NCBI GenBank assembly: GCA_029204225.1
Contig: CM055113.1
Span: 32,863,363-32,927,362, forward strand
From: Diphasiastrum complanatum
Taxonomy: Eukaryota; Streptophyta; Lycopodiopsida; Lycopodiales; Lycopodiaceae
Length of the DNA: 64,000 nucleotides
Reading direction: 5' to 3'
A model generated the notes under the pieces. That model was given only the letters and a program-made list of their open reading frames with translations, searched no databases and was not told the origin of the DNA. Both the position numbers and the translations under genes were made by a program. Of this stretch, positions 23,640 through 36,228 are shown piece after piece (the stretch's first letter is position 1; every line of letters starts with the position of its first letter).

Positions 23640-24447
23640 GGTGTAGATCTTTACTTCCAAGACAACGAAACAAATAAAGATGCAACACACGAATGGGTAT
23701 TGACAACAAACTTTGAGAAAAATATATTATGGGTGTACAAACAAGCATTGTCCAAGCTTAGTTTGCAATTGAACAAAATATTTAGTTTGTATTTGAATAT
23801 GCTAAGCCTTCAACCCTCCTTTGTAAAATGTTGGAAGCTATGCACGCTTTCCAAATTTTTAAAAGCCTTATTTCAATGATGAATTTCTTTTTGAATGCGA
23901 CATTTACTTATGCTTCACAGTTATACCAATTGTACCAAAATGACTTCCTTTCAAAGATATATTCAAGAATTGCATGAAGTATTGAAGATCAGCTTACCGT
24001 AGAACTTTTCTTTCTAAAGGCTTGGAAGGCCATCCAAAGGTGAAAGATAAAAGTGCAAGTTCACAAGTAGTGGAAATGAAATTCAAAAACTCTAAACTTC
24101 TATCACATTTTTTCTCATACGCTTTTTTCATTTTGAGATCCTTCAACCTCAAAGGCCAGTTGAACATGTGGATGGAGGGGGTAGTCTAACACATTATCAA
24201 TGGAGTCACAGCTCCTGCAACTATCACAACCACCTGCAATTGTTCATCACCTTGTCTTTGTGCCTCCTTTGCTACATCATGTACCTTTTCATACAACACA
24301 TTTTCTAATTCTGACATTTCGTTGCTTAGCTCTAGTGTCCAGATGTATCATGTTCCCACCTCATGCTAATTGGTAGAACGCTTAAAGATTCAACTGCCAT
24401 GCAAATAATGCCTTCACAAAAACTTAGTAATTAAAAGAAAGGCCTTA
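23640..24447. other. Intergenic, nothing recognised
   Basis: Short frames only (for example 23634-23879, plus); no family resemblance. Confidence 0.5.
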
Positions 24448-24452
24448 TAAAG

Positions 24453-25153
24453 TGTGAAAGTACTGTACTTTAGGACCATAAATGGATCTACAAAAGATCC
24501 ACAAGAGTGATTGGATGCTTGCTTAACAATCTATCAAAAAACTAGACACAAAAAAGTTGATCTAGATTGGCAATTTGACAAACAACAAGCATTAACAATC
24601 AAAAGCATTGATAAACATTGAAATCCGAGCCCACACATGTGTACTACAGGCTGTAGTATGGCCTTCAACCTGAGAAACAAGTAGAAATTGATTTGGTTGC
24701 ATTTGGATCACAAAAACTCAATGTACATAGTGAACTAGCTTGAGATTGCCAATGAGCTCCAAAAATTTTCTATCTTCTCACTATGGAGAGAGGGAATACA
24801 TAGCAAATTCGACTTCCTTCTTGAAGTTAGGTGGATTTCCAGCATGTAATAAGGAAGTTAATTCACTCTCCTTGACCTAAAATGAAACCCTAGTCTATTT
24901 CCTAGAGTTATGCTTGGTAGGTAGCTAGTTGGTCAAATTTTCACCTTAAACTTAGGTGTAGGTCCTATAAAGTAGGGATGACCACCAAATAGACATGACC
25001 AACTCTCTTGAATTGACCTAACCTACATTAGGATGGGTTTCCCATGTGGCATCATGGCCTCACATGTGTGGGACCCACTTGTGTACACAATTTACACTAT
25101 TCTACATGGTTTTTGATCAAGCTAGATTTGCCAATTTTTGGCAATTCTTCACA
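24453..25153 (-). repeat. Left LTR (3' LTR), 701 bp
   Basis: Same length as the partner at 28317-29017. The minus-strand start TGTGAAGAATTGCCAAAAAT is preceded by GAGGAGGAG, the polypurine tract. Confidence 0.95.
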
Positions 25154-25363
25154 CTCCTCCTCAAATTTAGCTTGATCTATTTACAAATCTCTTGATAGAT
25201 CAATGAAAGCTTTTAGAAGTGTCTAAAAAATCCAGCTACAAAGAAGGAACTTTTGAGACTCCAATAGAGAATGATGTCCATGAAGGATCTTTCACCACCT
25301 CTTAGAGGATCCCTTACAAGATGTTCCATAAATGTGTCTATATACATGTAGCACACTTCAAAA

Positions 25364-26206
25364 CTAAACATCATGCCAAGCCATGGATTCCAAGGTATTT
25401 TGTGCACTTGAAGATACATCAATTAAAATATTAAGTGCATAAATAATGTTGCCAAAGACAACTTGTCTTGCTTGATCCATATGATTGAGCCTAGATGGCT
25501 CCATCTTGATACTCAAGGTTCTTCTTGGAGTCCTCGGGTCTTGAGCTTGCTCCTCCACTTGACTTGACTCCAAACCATCAATGAATTGAATAAGGTGTTG
25601 ATCCAAAGGTGCTTCTTCAAGTTTACAAATCTTCCACTCTTGAAAGATCACATTTCCACCATTGACAAATTCTTTGGCTGAAAACAAGTAGATTCTACAA
25701 TCTCTACTTGAAGAGCAAAACACTACCATTATTCCTATCATTGAAATAGGATAATCTTTGGTCCTTACATTGGAATGATCATGCTCAAAGCATGTGGACC
25801 CAAAGATTTCCAATACAAATGATGTTTCATCTTTTATGATACTATTCAAACTATTACAAAAATAGTTATCCAATGGAATTGCTTTATCAACAACAAATGT
25901 AGATTTCAAAGCATCCCATTTTATTTTCTTGTCATACAAAGTAATAAACACCATGAATCTTAAAGGTAAGAAACAAGGCACCTCATGTCTACTAATACTT
26001 TCCAAAAAGTATTCAAAGATAGTAGACTCTCCAATGCTCACCACCCTTGCAAGATGCACACTTGAATGGACAATTTGCATGCAATTTGATGACTCGGACA
26101 TTGTCATTGAGGACTCCCTTGGAACTCTCATGCTTTGAGGCTGATCCTCAAACTCTTCCTCCTTTTGATGCTCCTCCTCAATGCAAGCAAGATCACACTT
26201 TGCCAA
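25364..26206 (-). pseudogene. Degraded copia integrase C-terminal region
   Basis: A 280-codon open frame overlaps the end of the gag-protease frame by 14 bases in another phase. VLEIFGSTCFEHDHSN corresponds to the LRVFGS.CFVH..... segment of copia integrase tails, followed by VVFCSSSRDCRIYLFSAKEF where the family has a CVFLGYS..QKGYRCYDP segment. The N-terminal third and the end (from about DPRTPRRTLSIKM) do not match pol domains that I know. It appears to be stitched from remnants that happen to stay open. Confidence 0.6.
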
Positions 26207-27542
26207 GATCTCCTCTTGAGATCTCCTCCTTTGCCAAGCTCATTCTTTCAAAAGCAACACTAGCTTCCAACTTAAACAATCTTCCATGTTTAAATCCCTT
26301 TGCAATGCAAACATCATTCTTCAAGATGAAGCAAACACCATGCTTAAAGTGGACATCCGAACCACTTTCTAAGAGTAGATCAACACTAAGCATATTCTTG
26401 GTGATTGATGGTACATAAAGGACATTTTCTAGATCCATGCATTTTGAGGATTCTAGACACAAAGAGATGGTGCCAACACCATCTATCCTACGCTCTTCAT
26501 CATTTGCAGTAAAGACAAACTTTTTAGCATCATTGAATGAGTGTAAGGTTGAGAAAAAGTCCTTTTCACAAGACACGTGGGAGCTAGCCCCACTGTCAAT
26601 CCACCAATTGTCTCTTGAATTGCTATTGCTTGTTGGTGAGGATGTAGATGCCATCAAGAATACATCTACTTCATCCTCCTCCTCCTCCTTTGCAAGGTTT
26701 CCTTGTTTGTCCTCCTCCACTTGTGCTCTTAGCCTCTTGTAGCATTTAGATGCATAATACCCCTTCTTTCCACAAAAGAAGTATTTTTGCTTTAACTTGT
26801 CCTTTGAGCTTGATGCATCATCCTCTTCTTTGCCCTCCTTTGGATGCTTCTTCTTTCCATTGGTCTTCTTTTTGCCCTTGAATGAGAAATTGGCTTTCTC
26901 ATCACCATCCTGCAAAGACAAGAAACTCATCCTAGATTTTGCATGGAGCATCCAACACTCTTCAGCCACTAATACACTGTGAAGTTTTTCTATAGTTGGC
27001 AAAGTGTTTTGGATGGCAAAACTTTGGACCAAATTTGCAAAGTCATCTCCTAGACCATTAAGGACAATTTGTACAAGCTCTCCATCATGAATCTTCTCTC
27101 CAATGGAAGCCAACTCCCTATTTAGAGACTTGATTCTGAGTACATAATCTTGTGCACTCTCCTCACTTCTCCTCATGCTTTGTAAAATTTGATTTCTAAG
27201 CATAAGAACTCTAGAAGTGTTGCTAGACTCATAGATTGATTTTAAAGACTCCCAAGCCTCTTTAGCATTAGTACAAGCTGATACTTCTCTCAACAAATCA
27301 TTGCTCACATTCATCTTCACACAATGAAGTGCAAGCCTAGATCTCTTCTTGTATCTAGCTAACTCCTGTGCACCTAGAGGTTCATCTTCATCTTCAATCA
27401 AGAACTCATAAAGGTCTTGGAGCACTAAGAGTGACTCCATTCTAACCTTCCAAATAGCATAATTTGTAGAATTCAACCTCTCACTAGCTTCTAGAAGGTA
27501 TGCTCCAGTAGATGCCATCTTACTAGTGACTTCTACAAACAA
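26193..27542 (-). CDS. Copia gag-protease polyprotein (449 aa, truncated pol)
   Basis: Residues about 10-200 form the copia gag domain (LNSTNYAIWKVRMESLLVLQ, then the SLKSIYESSNTSRVLMLRNQ stretch). A zinc knuckle follows near residue 255, but two of its four ligands are replaced: it reads YFFCGKKGYYASKC, with Tyr for the first Cys and Tyr for His. The aspartic protease motif WWIDSGASSHVS lies near residue 312 and looks intact, followed by NVLYVPSITKNMLSV. A short piece of pre-integrase (HGRLFKL) precedes the stop. The first in-frame Met may be MFVEV or MASTGAY, 9 codons later; family comparison favours the latter. Gag packages element RNA and protease matures the polyprotein. Confidence 0.88.
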   Translation of the reverse strand: MFVEVTSKMASTGAYLLEASERLNSTNYAIWKVRMESLLVLQDLYEFLIEDEDEPLGAQELARYKKRSRLALHCVKMNVSNDLLREVSACTNAKEAWESLKSIYESSNTSRVLMLRNQILQSMRRSEESAQDYVLRIKSLNRELASIGEKIHDGELVQIVLNGLGDDFANLVQSFAIQNTLPTIEKLHSVLVAEECWMLHAKSRMSFLSLQDGDEKANFSFKGKKKTNGKKKHPKEGKEEDDASSSKDKLKQKYFFCGKKGYYASKCYKRLRAQVEEDKQGNLAKEEEEDEVDVFLMASTSSPTSNSNSRDNWWIDSGASSHVSCEKDFFSTLHSFNDAKKFVFTANDEERRIDGVGTISLCLESSKCMDLENVLYVPSITKNMLSVDLLLESGSDVHFKHGVCFILKNDVCIAKGFKHGRLFKLEASVAFERMSLAKEEISRGDLGKV

Positions 27543-27889
27543 GAAATAGATTTGATTGACTTGAAACTCACAAAGGTCTCACACTTGTAGTGTTTCACTC
27601 AAATTTGATTTCTAATCCAACAAATGGACTTATAATCACAGTTCTATCACTCCCTCACAAAGCTGGAATGAAGATAAGATGAAGTGAAAACTACTTTCAA
27701 ACAAATCTTGCCAAGAAATGGATTTGATTGTCTCTAAAAACTCACTAAGGTCTCTCTCTTGTAGTTTTTCACTCAAATTAGATTTCTAATTCAATAAATG
27801 GACTTATAATCTCAGTTCTAGCACTCCCTCACAAAGTTGGAATGAAGATAAGATGATGTGAAATCTACTTACAATCAAATCTTGTCAAA
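27536..27889. repeat. 177 bp tandem duplication in the element leader
   Basis: Two adjacent copies start AAGAAAT.GATTTGATTG (27541 and 27714) and share GGACTTATAATC.CAGTTCTA.CACTCCCTCACAAAG and GGAATGAAGATAAGATGA. It lies between gag and the primer site. Confidence 0.8.
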
Positions 27890-28302
27890 TTTGGCTATTT
27901 TTGGACAAAAAAATGACTTAATCTCTTTTTCCTTCTTGGTGTACTTTCAAGACCTGTTTTTAACCTTAATAGGACTTGAACTCAGCCTAGATTAATTAGA
28001 TTCCATGAAACAAATTCAAATCTAATCAATGGCAAATGATCTTGGTAGATTATCCTAGGATCTCCACCAAAAATTACACCAACAGAATTGAATTTTTTTG
28101 GATCAAATGAATACCATGCATTAAATGCAGGTTCAGAGGTGCCCACACATGTGGACAGTACGGATTTGGACCCCTACCAAGTTTGGGATCAAATCTCCTC
28201 ACTAAAATCAAGATTCTAGCTTGCCCTCTCAATACTAGTTTTTAGCACCAAAACTTGCTAAAAATGGATTTGCATTAGATCAATGGCTTATGCTCTTGTA
28301 CT

Positions 28303-28316
28303 TGGCTCTGATACCA
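28303..28316 (-). other. tRNA-Met primer-binding site
   Basis: The minus strand reads TGGTATCAGAGCCA, adjacent to the LTR end at 28317. Confidence 0.95.
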
Positions 28317-29017
28317 TGTGAAAGTACTGTACTTTAGGACCATAAATGGATCTACAAAAGATCCACAAGAGTGATTGGATGCTTGCTTAACAATCTATCA
28401 AAAAACTAGACACAAAAAAATTGATCTAGATTGGCAATTTGACAAACAACAAGCATTAACAATCAAAAGCATTGATAAACATTGAAATCCGAGCCCACAC
28501 GTGTGTACTACAGGCTGTAGTACGGCCTTCAACCTGAGAAACAAGTAGAAATTGATTTGGTTGCATTTGGATCACAAAAACTCAATTTACATAGTGAACT
28601 AGCTTGAGATTGCCAATGAGCTCCAAAATTTTTCTATTTTCTCACTATGGAGAGAGGGAATACATAGCAAATTCGACTTCCTTCTTGAAGTTAGGTGGAT
28701 TTCCAGCATGTAATAAGGAAGTTAACTCACTCTCCTTGACATAAAATGAAACCCTAGTCTATTTCCTAGAGTTATGCTTGGTAGTTAGCTAGTTGGTCAA
28801 ATTATCACCTTAAACTTAGGTGTAGGTCCTATAAAGTAGGGATGACCACCAAATAGACATGACCAACTCTCTTGACTTGACCTAACCTACATTAGGATGG
28901 GTTTCCCATGTGGCATCATGGCCTCACATGTGTGGGACCCACTTGTGCACACAATTTACACTATTCTACATGGTTTTTGATCAAGCTAGATTTGCCAATT
29001 TTTGGCAATTCTTCACA
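28317..29017 (-). repeat. Right LTR (5' LTR), 701 bp
   Basis: Partner of 24453-25153; followed directly by the TAAAG duplication. Confidence 0.95.
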
Positions 29018-29022
29018 TAAAG

Positions 29023-31480
29023 ATGAGGCTTCAATAAGCCTTGCCCCTTGAATATTATAGCCACATATTAGATACTCCCTCATTTTCTTGGAAAATAAAA
29101 ATTGTGAATTCGAACACCATCGGAGGTAGGCATTGTCTCTTGCATGAGAAGTTTGTGCATAACATTATTTGAGACTGATCCACGAGGATGGCTGTCGTAT
29201 TCTCATGATTATCAATCCTTGCTACCGCGCAAGGGTGAGCTAAAAATTTTATTGTTCTTTCTCCCAAAAATAAAAATGCTTTAAGTTTGTTCTTTTCAAA
29301 AGTTGGTCTTTTAATAAATTAACATCTTAAATACCCTCAATCCAACACCAGCACAAATAGTAAGATCCCTCCTAGTATGTAGCAACTCAAGAGGTCATAA
29401 AAATGAGAGGCTCTAGAGTGTAGACACAAATAAATGAAAGCTTGGAAAGCGAATAAAAATATCCATCAGGTCAAGAAAGCATTACAGAAGGTTGTAAAAG
29501 AAAGAAAAAAGTGTCGTACGTAAAGCATTCCAAAAGAAATCAACTTTTTGAGGCTAAAACATTTCAAACCTAAGAGCTAACGAAAAACACGGGGTATAGT
29601 TCTTAGCACACAAAACATAATAAATCATTTAGGCTTCTAGGAAGTTCTCAACCGATAATTGTGAATATGACAAGCAGCCGAAAAAGCTAAAACGAGAGAG
29701 CAATTTTGGAGCAACAAATAATTTACATCCAAGAAGAACACATCGACCTATGTGCTTTCATGGTTCACACAGTACATGAATTACAAAACTCGCACACTTG
29801 TTACTTGTAAAATGTCATTTCCCCTTATTGACTATAGTATTATTACAATAGATTCATGTTGTTCAATGTCATTGAGTAATTTTATCAAACATGCCTCACA
29901 AACTGTTGATATTGCCTTGTAATCTTCTTCAATAGAATATAGTATTGTTTTAAGATAATTTTGTGGCTCTTCCAAACCAAGCGAGATCATATATTCTATA
30001 AGTTGCGGTGCACAACAAATTAAGCTAAAACAACTTGCCCTTGTTTTTTGAAGTGTGAAAAATGTGAGTTGAATTTTTGTCCATCTTATCAATGTCTTTC
30101 TCATCTCAGAGATTATGCATTATTATCATGAGTAATTCCTATCAATTGAATGAAATTTGTACATAATTTCTAGCTTAAAGGTACTAGCAAGTATTGTGTT
30201 GCTTCTTGGACATTTTTTTTTTTCAATTATGATGATTTCACTCAATAGACTTAAATAAGATGTGTAGTTATAGATGATAGTTTATTGTCACATCTAGAAA
30301 AAGTTCAATATCAAGACTTTAAATTTTCAAATAGCATGAGTTGAGTTTTTGGTCTTTAGGCCTATGTGGCAAATTTGATTGATGGTACACTAGAGATATC
30401 AAGTTTGTTATTGAAATATGATATAACTACTCTATAACAACATGGACTCAGGAATTGATAAAGTTTGGAGGATTTTTAGCAATGAGCAAATGATTTTCAA
30501 GACTACTTGATGGAGAAGTACAAGTTTTTGGTGACCCTTCTAGTTATGCATGCCATGTTATCATTCGTGAACTTGGAAATCATGTTTCTTCACTATCATT
30601 AATGTTGAAGGGGGCTTCAATGATGAAGATGGTGAGGCCAAAGGGCTTCTATTATGTGTGACAATCAAAGATATTACTTCTAGCCTACTATTTGAGTAAT
30701 GGGAGAGTCTTGTTATTGGTGTAGATGTTGAACAAATAGATAGACTAAAGTAAGAAATTTGAGTGGAACTTCTCTCTCAAAGATGTTTGCTTGAGTCCTT
30801 ACATGAAGTGTGTTATGGCATACTAGCATCAATTTCTTTTTAACAAGCCACGTTTTAGAGCAAGGCAATTACTATTTGTATGCCATTTTCTTGAAAAATG
30901 ATACCCTAACATGTGTTTGTTAAAGGTTCATTGCCAACCTACCTCTAAAGTTAAAGTATGTGGCAAAAGAGAGATTGACTACAATTTTTTTGCGTTTGTG
31001 GCTTATTTAGTAGCAAATTAAATGTAGGATGGTCAGTTTCTTGATGATCATGTGCAATTAAAACACCTTTTAGTACAAAACATTCATACTTCTATTTGGC
31101 GATGCCGATAGGTAGGCTGCTTGCCAAGGGGGGAGTTGGAATACCCTTTGGTTGATGGTTGGTAACCTTTCCGAAACCCTATTATCAGCTTTGGAGGTGT
31201 TTCAACTTTGGAGGCACTGAATGTCCACGAGGCTATCTATACGTGAAAATTATTGTTGAAGCTAGTGAAAAACTCAGAGCACACCCTCTCTGCTCTAGTC
31301 CGATGGTTCCCATGGCATAAATGGACAAATTCTTGATAAAGCTAGCAAATGTTATACCGCCCTAAACTCCCATGGTTCTCATGGCATATGTGAAAGAAGT
31401 TGCATGGGCTATCCTCTTGCATCTTACAAATATGCCTTTGGATGCATATTGCTATAAGATTAAGCTTAGGAGATTAGAGA
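29023..31480. other. Intergenic, nothing recognised
   Basis: No frame longer than about 90 codons and no family match on either strand. Confidence 0.5.
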
Positions 31481-31838
31481 TTAATTGTTAATTAAACACA
31501 CCCATTAACAATAATTGTGAGCTAATAATTAATTGTACACGACACTTTGAATTTAGGAGCAAAAGCATTCTTTTTCCAATTGCGAGGTACGGTGGCACTA
31601 CAGTACTGTACTTGACAGGCCGTCCTGCCTTTCGAAATGACTGGCTGAAGGGCTCTCTCTCGATGGCTCCCACTTGTTCCCATGGTGTACGAAGAAATGC
31701 TTGTCCTTTTTTGCACTTCAAAAAGCAATGGCGTGCAATTTCCAGCTCAAATTTGACGTTCGCAAGAAAGTAAAGGAGCAGAGAGGAAGAAACAGGTAAA
31801 AGAGAGAAAGGAAGGGAGGGAGGGGATCGAGAAGCTCC

Positions 31839-31841
<3 letters not shown>

Positions 31842-31874
<33 letters not shown>
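31842..31874. repeat. Short (GA)n microsatellite
   Basis: About 16 GA units between CCCC and GGGGGAAGG. Confidence 0.95.
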
Positions 31875-31876
<2 letters not shown>

Positions 31877-32047
31877 GAAGGTGCGGGGATTGCAAGGAAG
31901 ATGGAGGACAGAATGCGATCTGCCATTATGTTATAGGCTGTGTTTGAGCTCAACCGGAAGCTACGTGATTCAATATTTTCTGAGTAAGCAGCGGTTATTT
32001 TGCGTCATACACGTTCTGTTTCCATAATGGCTATGAATGCATGACTT

Positions 32048-32192
32048 CGCTTGAATTTCTAGCTTAGAATGACGACATTGCTCCGATTTCTGGCTTTACA
32101 ATGAATGGAGGGTTCCAATTTCTGGCTGACAATGAACGTGCAGGGCTCCAATTTCTAGCTTACAGTGAATGCACGGTCTAATTTATAGCCGT
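32048..32192. repeat. About 45 bp tandem repeat, 3-4 diverged copies
   Basis: The unit GCTCC.ATTTCTGGCTT.ACAATGAATG recurs with changes at about 32070, 32113, 32155 and partly 32038. Confidence 0.7.
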
Positions 32193-33966
32193 AAGTTTTA
32201 ACAGATGTCACAGTCAGTCTTGAAGTTTCCTGCAAAGATAAGTTTGCAAGTTTGACTTGTAAGGGGGCTGCTGCTACTTGAAGTCAGATTATCACCTCCT
32301 TCATCATTGTTGAATTTTTAACTTTGAACCCTGATTTGAAATCACTTACCTATCTTGATTTCAGTAACACAACCTCCGGGAATATCATATTTGCTTTTGT
32401 AGCATTACGGCTTTCTTCAGGTACTGTTGAGAAGTCTGGGTTGCGTGCTACATCTCCTGTCAGCCATTCCAACTTTGAAAGATTTGAAGGAAGCAAAGTA
32501 TAAAATTCATGTGGAAAATAGCAATGATCATCTAAGTTTAGCATAGACTGCATAAGAGGCCTGAAAGTTTCTTCTTACACATTCCCTAGCTTGCAAAAAG
32601 CTATCATAGTAAATGCTGGGTCAGAAAACCTATCCGAACAGGTTTTGAATTCTGGCTGGGAGTAAATGAATCTCTTCAAATTGAGATTCATTCTAACAAT
32701 CATTCAATTAGTGCTCATTTCAATGGCAAACTGGAAGTTGTTAGTTAACTGCAGGTGGTTCACCAGCCACGGCTTAGTTAGCACTAGATGAAGGTGCTGA
32801 CAGTCAGTGGGTCGCCTCCCTTTAGTTCTTTTCAGTGCAGGTCTTTTGTTCTTTCTTGTAACTTTATGTGGCTGCTTGAAATCTAAATCCTGACCTCAAG
32901 CAGACAAAAGGGGGTCTTCGGCAACATGCAACTTATTTGGGAATTCATGTGAATTGCATGGCCCACCATAAAGAATATTTCTGCTATTATCATTGCTACT
33001 AAATCTAGGCTTGCTTTTGGTTGAGTGATAAGGTACAACAATGTTGATATCCTTGATTTAGTTGGAAGCTAAAGTTGTCTTTCATACCATCTCACTCACT
33101 TTTGAACAATGGTGTTTCCCTGTATTCTCTCCTAGTAAGCCAAGTGGACTGATTACCGACATGTGCAACAAGTGGCCTTGGACCAACAGTAGGCAATGGG
33201 CTTAAAGGCTTTTCTATGGATGGTAGGAGATTCTTTCTACACACCGACTAGTTTAAGAGAAGAGCTTAGAGTTACTGGCTTGTAACAGATAGCGCCCGCT
33301 AATCTCATATTAGAATGGGTATGTGAATATGAAGTGTTCTCGACTCCACCTCCCCCAGTGCGCATAATTGGCAAATCCTACTTTCACAGGAATACCTTGG
33401 CAGTGACCAGTTTCCACATATAGTTGGTGTGAGAACGTAGGATTGCCCCATTGCAAACCATAAGCAGTGCGAAAGTCCACTATTTAAGTCTTGAGGTAAT
33501 ACTTGTCACATGTACTATGAATCTCTTTGCCTATTGTAAATTGTAAACTGTTAATACAAATTGTAAATGGTTATGTCATTGGCCTGTAGAGACAATCATA
33601 GGTTGCAGTATAAATATTAGTTGTAAGGGGCTATATTGGATGGTTAAGGGATACTGGGCATCAACTAGAGTTTGCCACACTGACCTAAAAAAACAGTCAA
33701 AGGGACACTCGTATGCTTAGTGGGGCACTTGATCCAGTTTATGAGTGACATGTCAAACAGTCTTCCTACTGGCTTTCCTGTGTGCTGGGTACTGCCAAGT
33801 GGCAAGCATCGGCTGTGCATGGAGCTTGTCATGTGTCGACGTTAGGATCTATGAAGGTTAAGGGATGCTTGAGGGGATCTCATGTGAGCTTTGCCATATG
33901 TTCCCTTAGTTCTATGCAGCAATGGTTGGGAGGAGACTTGCAATAGAGCTCTTATGTTTGCTTGTT
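32193..33966. other. Intergenic, no gene supported
   Basis: A 67-codon minus frame at 32350-32553 (DHCYFPHEFYTLLPSNLSKL) reads like protein but stands alone with stops on both sides; no family recognised. The rest shows nothing. Confidence 0.45.
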
Positions 33967-35134
33967 GACCTACTCCAAATCAATATGACCAAGTCCTAAA
34001 AATGTGACCAAATAGGGCCCAAGGCCGGCCATATAGTCTAAGTGTCAATAATGAATAAAAAAAGGGCCCAAGGCCAGCCATATAGTCTTATGCATAAAGT
34101 AAAGTAAATGTAAATGGACGTGGCGAATGTAATGAGCCGAGTTCATAACTCTCCTCGACACAAAAAAAGACCCAACTGCCGAAAAGAAACTGGATCAAAC
34201 AGCAGCAAGCCCTAATGGATCAACGACTAGAGTAGCATCTGATGTAGAGGAATCAACAAAACAGCAAGAGCACGAGCTTGAGCATGATAAAAGACATCAA
34301 TAGGCTCCTATGTGGCCTCCTCAACAGGACGACCATCCCATCTATTGGACCAAAAACTGAATTTGCCGGTGGCGTCGACTATGGTGCAGATCAACCTGTA
34401 ATGTAGTAGCAGGTGAAAATGGAAACAACTCTGGGGCAGTAGGAAACTCAGCATCACAAGGAGCGTCGTCCTCAATAACAGCAGGTAATAAACTGGCATG
34501 GAATACATCACATGCACGTGTGGAAGCAGGAAGCTGTAAGCGATATGTAACTGGACTAAGAACCTCCAAAAACACCAATCCTCCAAACAGTAGTGATAAT
34601 TTGCAAAACAAGTGGAGAGAAAGCTGAAGATCCAAGCTGAAAATGGGCGCCCTCCGATAAGAGAAATCTGCTTGTTGATGATGCTCAAGAAAGTGCTATG
34701 ATACCAAGTTACAAATGAAGCCACAATTGATCTAGATCTAAGCTATGAAAACATCACGTAAGCAAGACTTAACCTTAGAAAGCATGAAAGAGAGAGATTA
34801 AGGAGACTAAAGAGACAGATCAATATTATCAAATGAATAAAAGACGACAATGTTGCCCTATGTGTATACCCTACCAATGAACCCTAAAGTAGGAATTCAA
34901 AATAGAGGGAGGCAGAAGATTTAGAGGGAAAATAGTGCGCCCCCCTAATAGGAGGACCCCCACTCCAAATCAATATGACCAAGTCCTAAAAATGTGACCA
35001 AATAGGGCCCAAGGCCGGCCATATAGTCTAAGTGTCAATAATGAATAAAAAAGGGCCCAAGGCCTGCTTATGCATAAAGTGAAGTAAATGTAAATGGATG
35101 TGGCGAATGTAATGAGCCGAGTCCGTAACTGTCA
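33967..35134 (-). mobile_element. Ty3-gypsy remnant with LTR pieces and chromodomain region
   Basis: 33967-34160 and 34967-35134 are direct repeats (CTCCAAATCAATATGACCAAGTCC, GGGCCCAAGGCCGGCCATATAG, AATGAGCCGAGT). A primer-site variant, TGGTATCATAGC on the minus strand at 34695-34706, sits next to the longer right copy. Thus the right copy is the 5' LTR (about 34715-35134) and the left is a truncated 3' LTR. Between them (34660-34308, minus) two overlapping phases encode SPVTYRLQLPAS, VFHASLLPA and GRPVEEATWE-like text, the integrase C-terminus and chromodomain tail of gypsy elements, broken by a frameshift. Almost all of gag-pol has been deleted. Confidence 0.75.
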
Positions 35135-35135
35135 C

Positions 35136-35535
35136 CGTTTGATAATGTCTAAATGATTCCATGACAACATATGGATCTTCCCATTCCTTTGTCATACCAA
35201 GAAAATGATCCGTCACTTCTAGGAAAATGCAACATTTTGTTGGCGTCTACGGAGACCAATTGAGTCACATCAGCCTCCACATTTGATAATGTTGAGTTGA
35301 TTCAATGATAACATACGGACTTTTCCATTCGGTTCTCATACACAAAAAATGGTTTGTCACACTGCCAGGATAATATGACACTTTATCAGTGTCCATGGAG
35401 ACTGATTTATTTGCCTCATCCTCCACATTTGATATTGTCCAAATGATCCATGACAACATATGGACCTTTCCATTCCTCATCATTCAAAGAAAATGGTTTC
35501 TCATATTTCTAGGAAAATATGGACTTTGTCACTTA
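35136..35535. repeat. About 145 bp tandem repeat, nearly three diverged copies
   Basis: Each unit carries TTTGATAATGT(C/T), AATGAT.CCATGACAACATATGGA, CTTTTCCATTC and a TTTCTAGGAAAATAT-like end, starting near 35138, 35279 and 35425. Confidence 0.7.
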
Positions 35536-36228
35536 CGCGAAAGTCACACTTATAAATATGCAACTATCATGTCTGATTATTCTTATTCAACCACTTATGG
35601 ATGATGTTGAGTTTCCTCCAATTGCTCCATTTGTAAAACCCTCTTTTGATGTGCTTCATCCTCAACAGTGCATGTTCTTTCTGAATTCAAATACAGCAAT
35701 TTAGGAATAGTTAAGACAACTATGCTGTCCCTAAACCAATAGAGAAGGTTTATGGCTTTTAGGTAATAGGTACTTCATATTCAGTTCTCTAGGCAGAGAC
35801 TGCCTTTCTCCTGCACTTCAAGTATATACAAAATATTTTTGAGGATTTGGCTGTACTTGTTGCTTTTCCATTTGCATGAACATTAAGGGTGTAATGGGTT
35901 GATTAAACAAGATACTTTTAATTTTAATATGTTAAGCTTTTAAAATATGAGAAAATAGTGAGCAATAGCATAGCTGCAATTATGGATGTGTTTGAAATCA
36001 TGTACTGACATGATTGTCTAGACTCTATTGCCAATAATGGCGATCACCAAAGTGTGACTAGCAAAGCTGAATTTCTGTTTGGGACCCAAGTTCTTGGAAA
36101 TGACAAAAGCTTTGTGCCCTGTTTGTGATTTTCTATCTGGTTATATTCAACTGTAATCAGAGTCCTAACTGCATATTTACTCCCATTTTTCCAGATTTAT
36201 AGTAGTATGTAAGCAGATAGATAAGTGC
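35536..36228. promoter_or_regulatory. Presumed upstream region of the XS-RING gene
   Basis: AT-rich, no open frame of note. It must hold the promoter and 5' leader of the gene at 36277 if no upstream coding exon exists, but I can point to no certain TATA box. A TTTTTCCAG at 36185-36193 could be a leader-intron acceptor. Confidence 0.35.

Larger units (their letters stand above)
24448..29022 (-). mobile_element. Young copia LTR retrotransposon lacking integrase core, RT and RNase H
   Basis: Both LTRs are 701 bp (24453-25153 and 28317-29017) with ends TGTGAA...TTCACA, bordered by the 5 bp duplication TAAAG (24448-24452 and 29018-29022). The primer site lies at 28303-28316 and the purine tract at 25154-25164. 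Counting by eye, the LTRs differ at 12 positions, about 98.3% identity, so insertion is recent relative to the other elements. The 3163 bp interior holds gag, protease and the start of pre-integrase, then a degraded integrase tail. The catalytic integrase core, reverse transcriptase and RNase H are absent, so it must have moved with borrowed enzymes or lost them after insertion. Confidence 0.95.
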
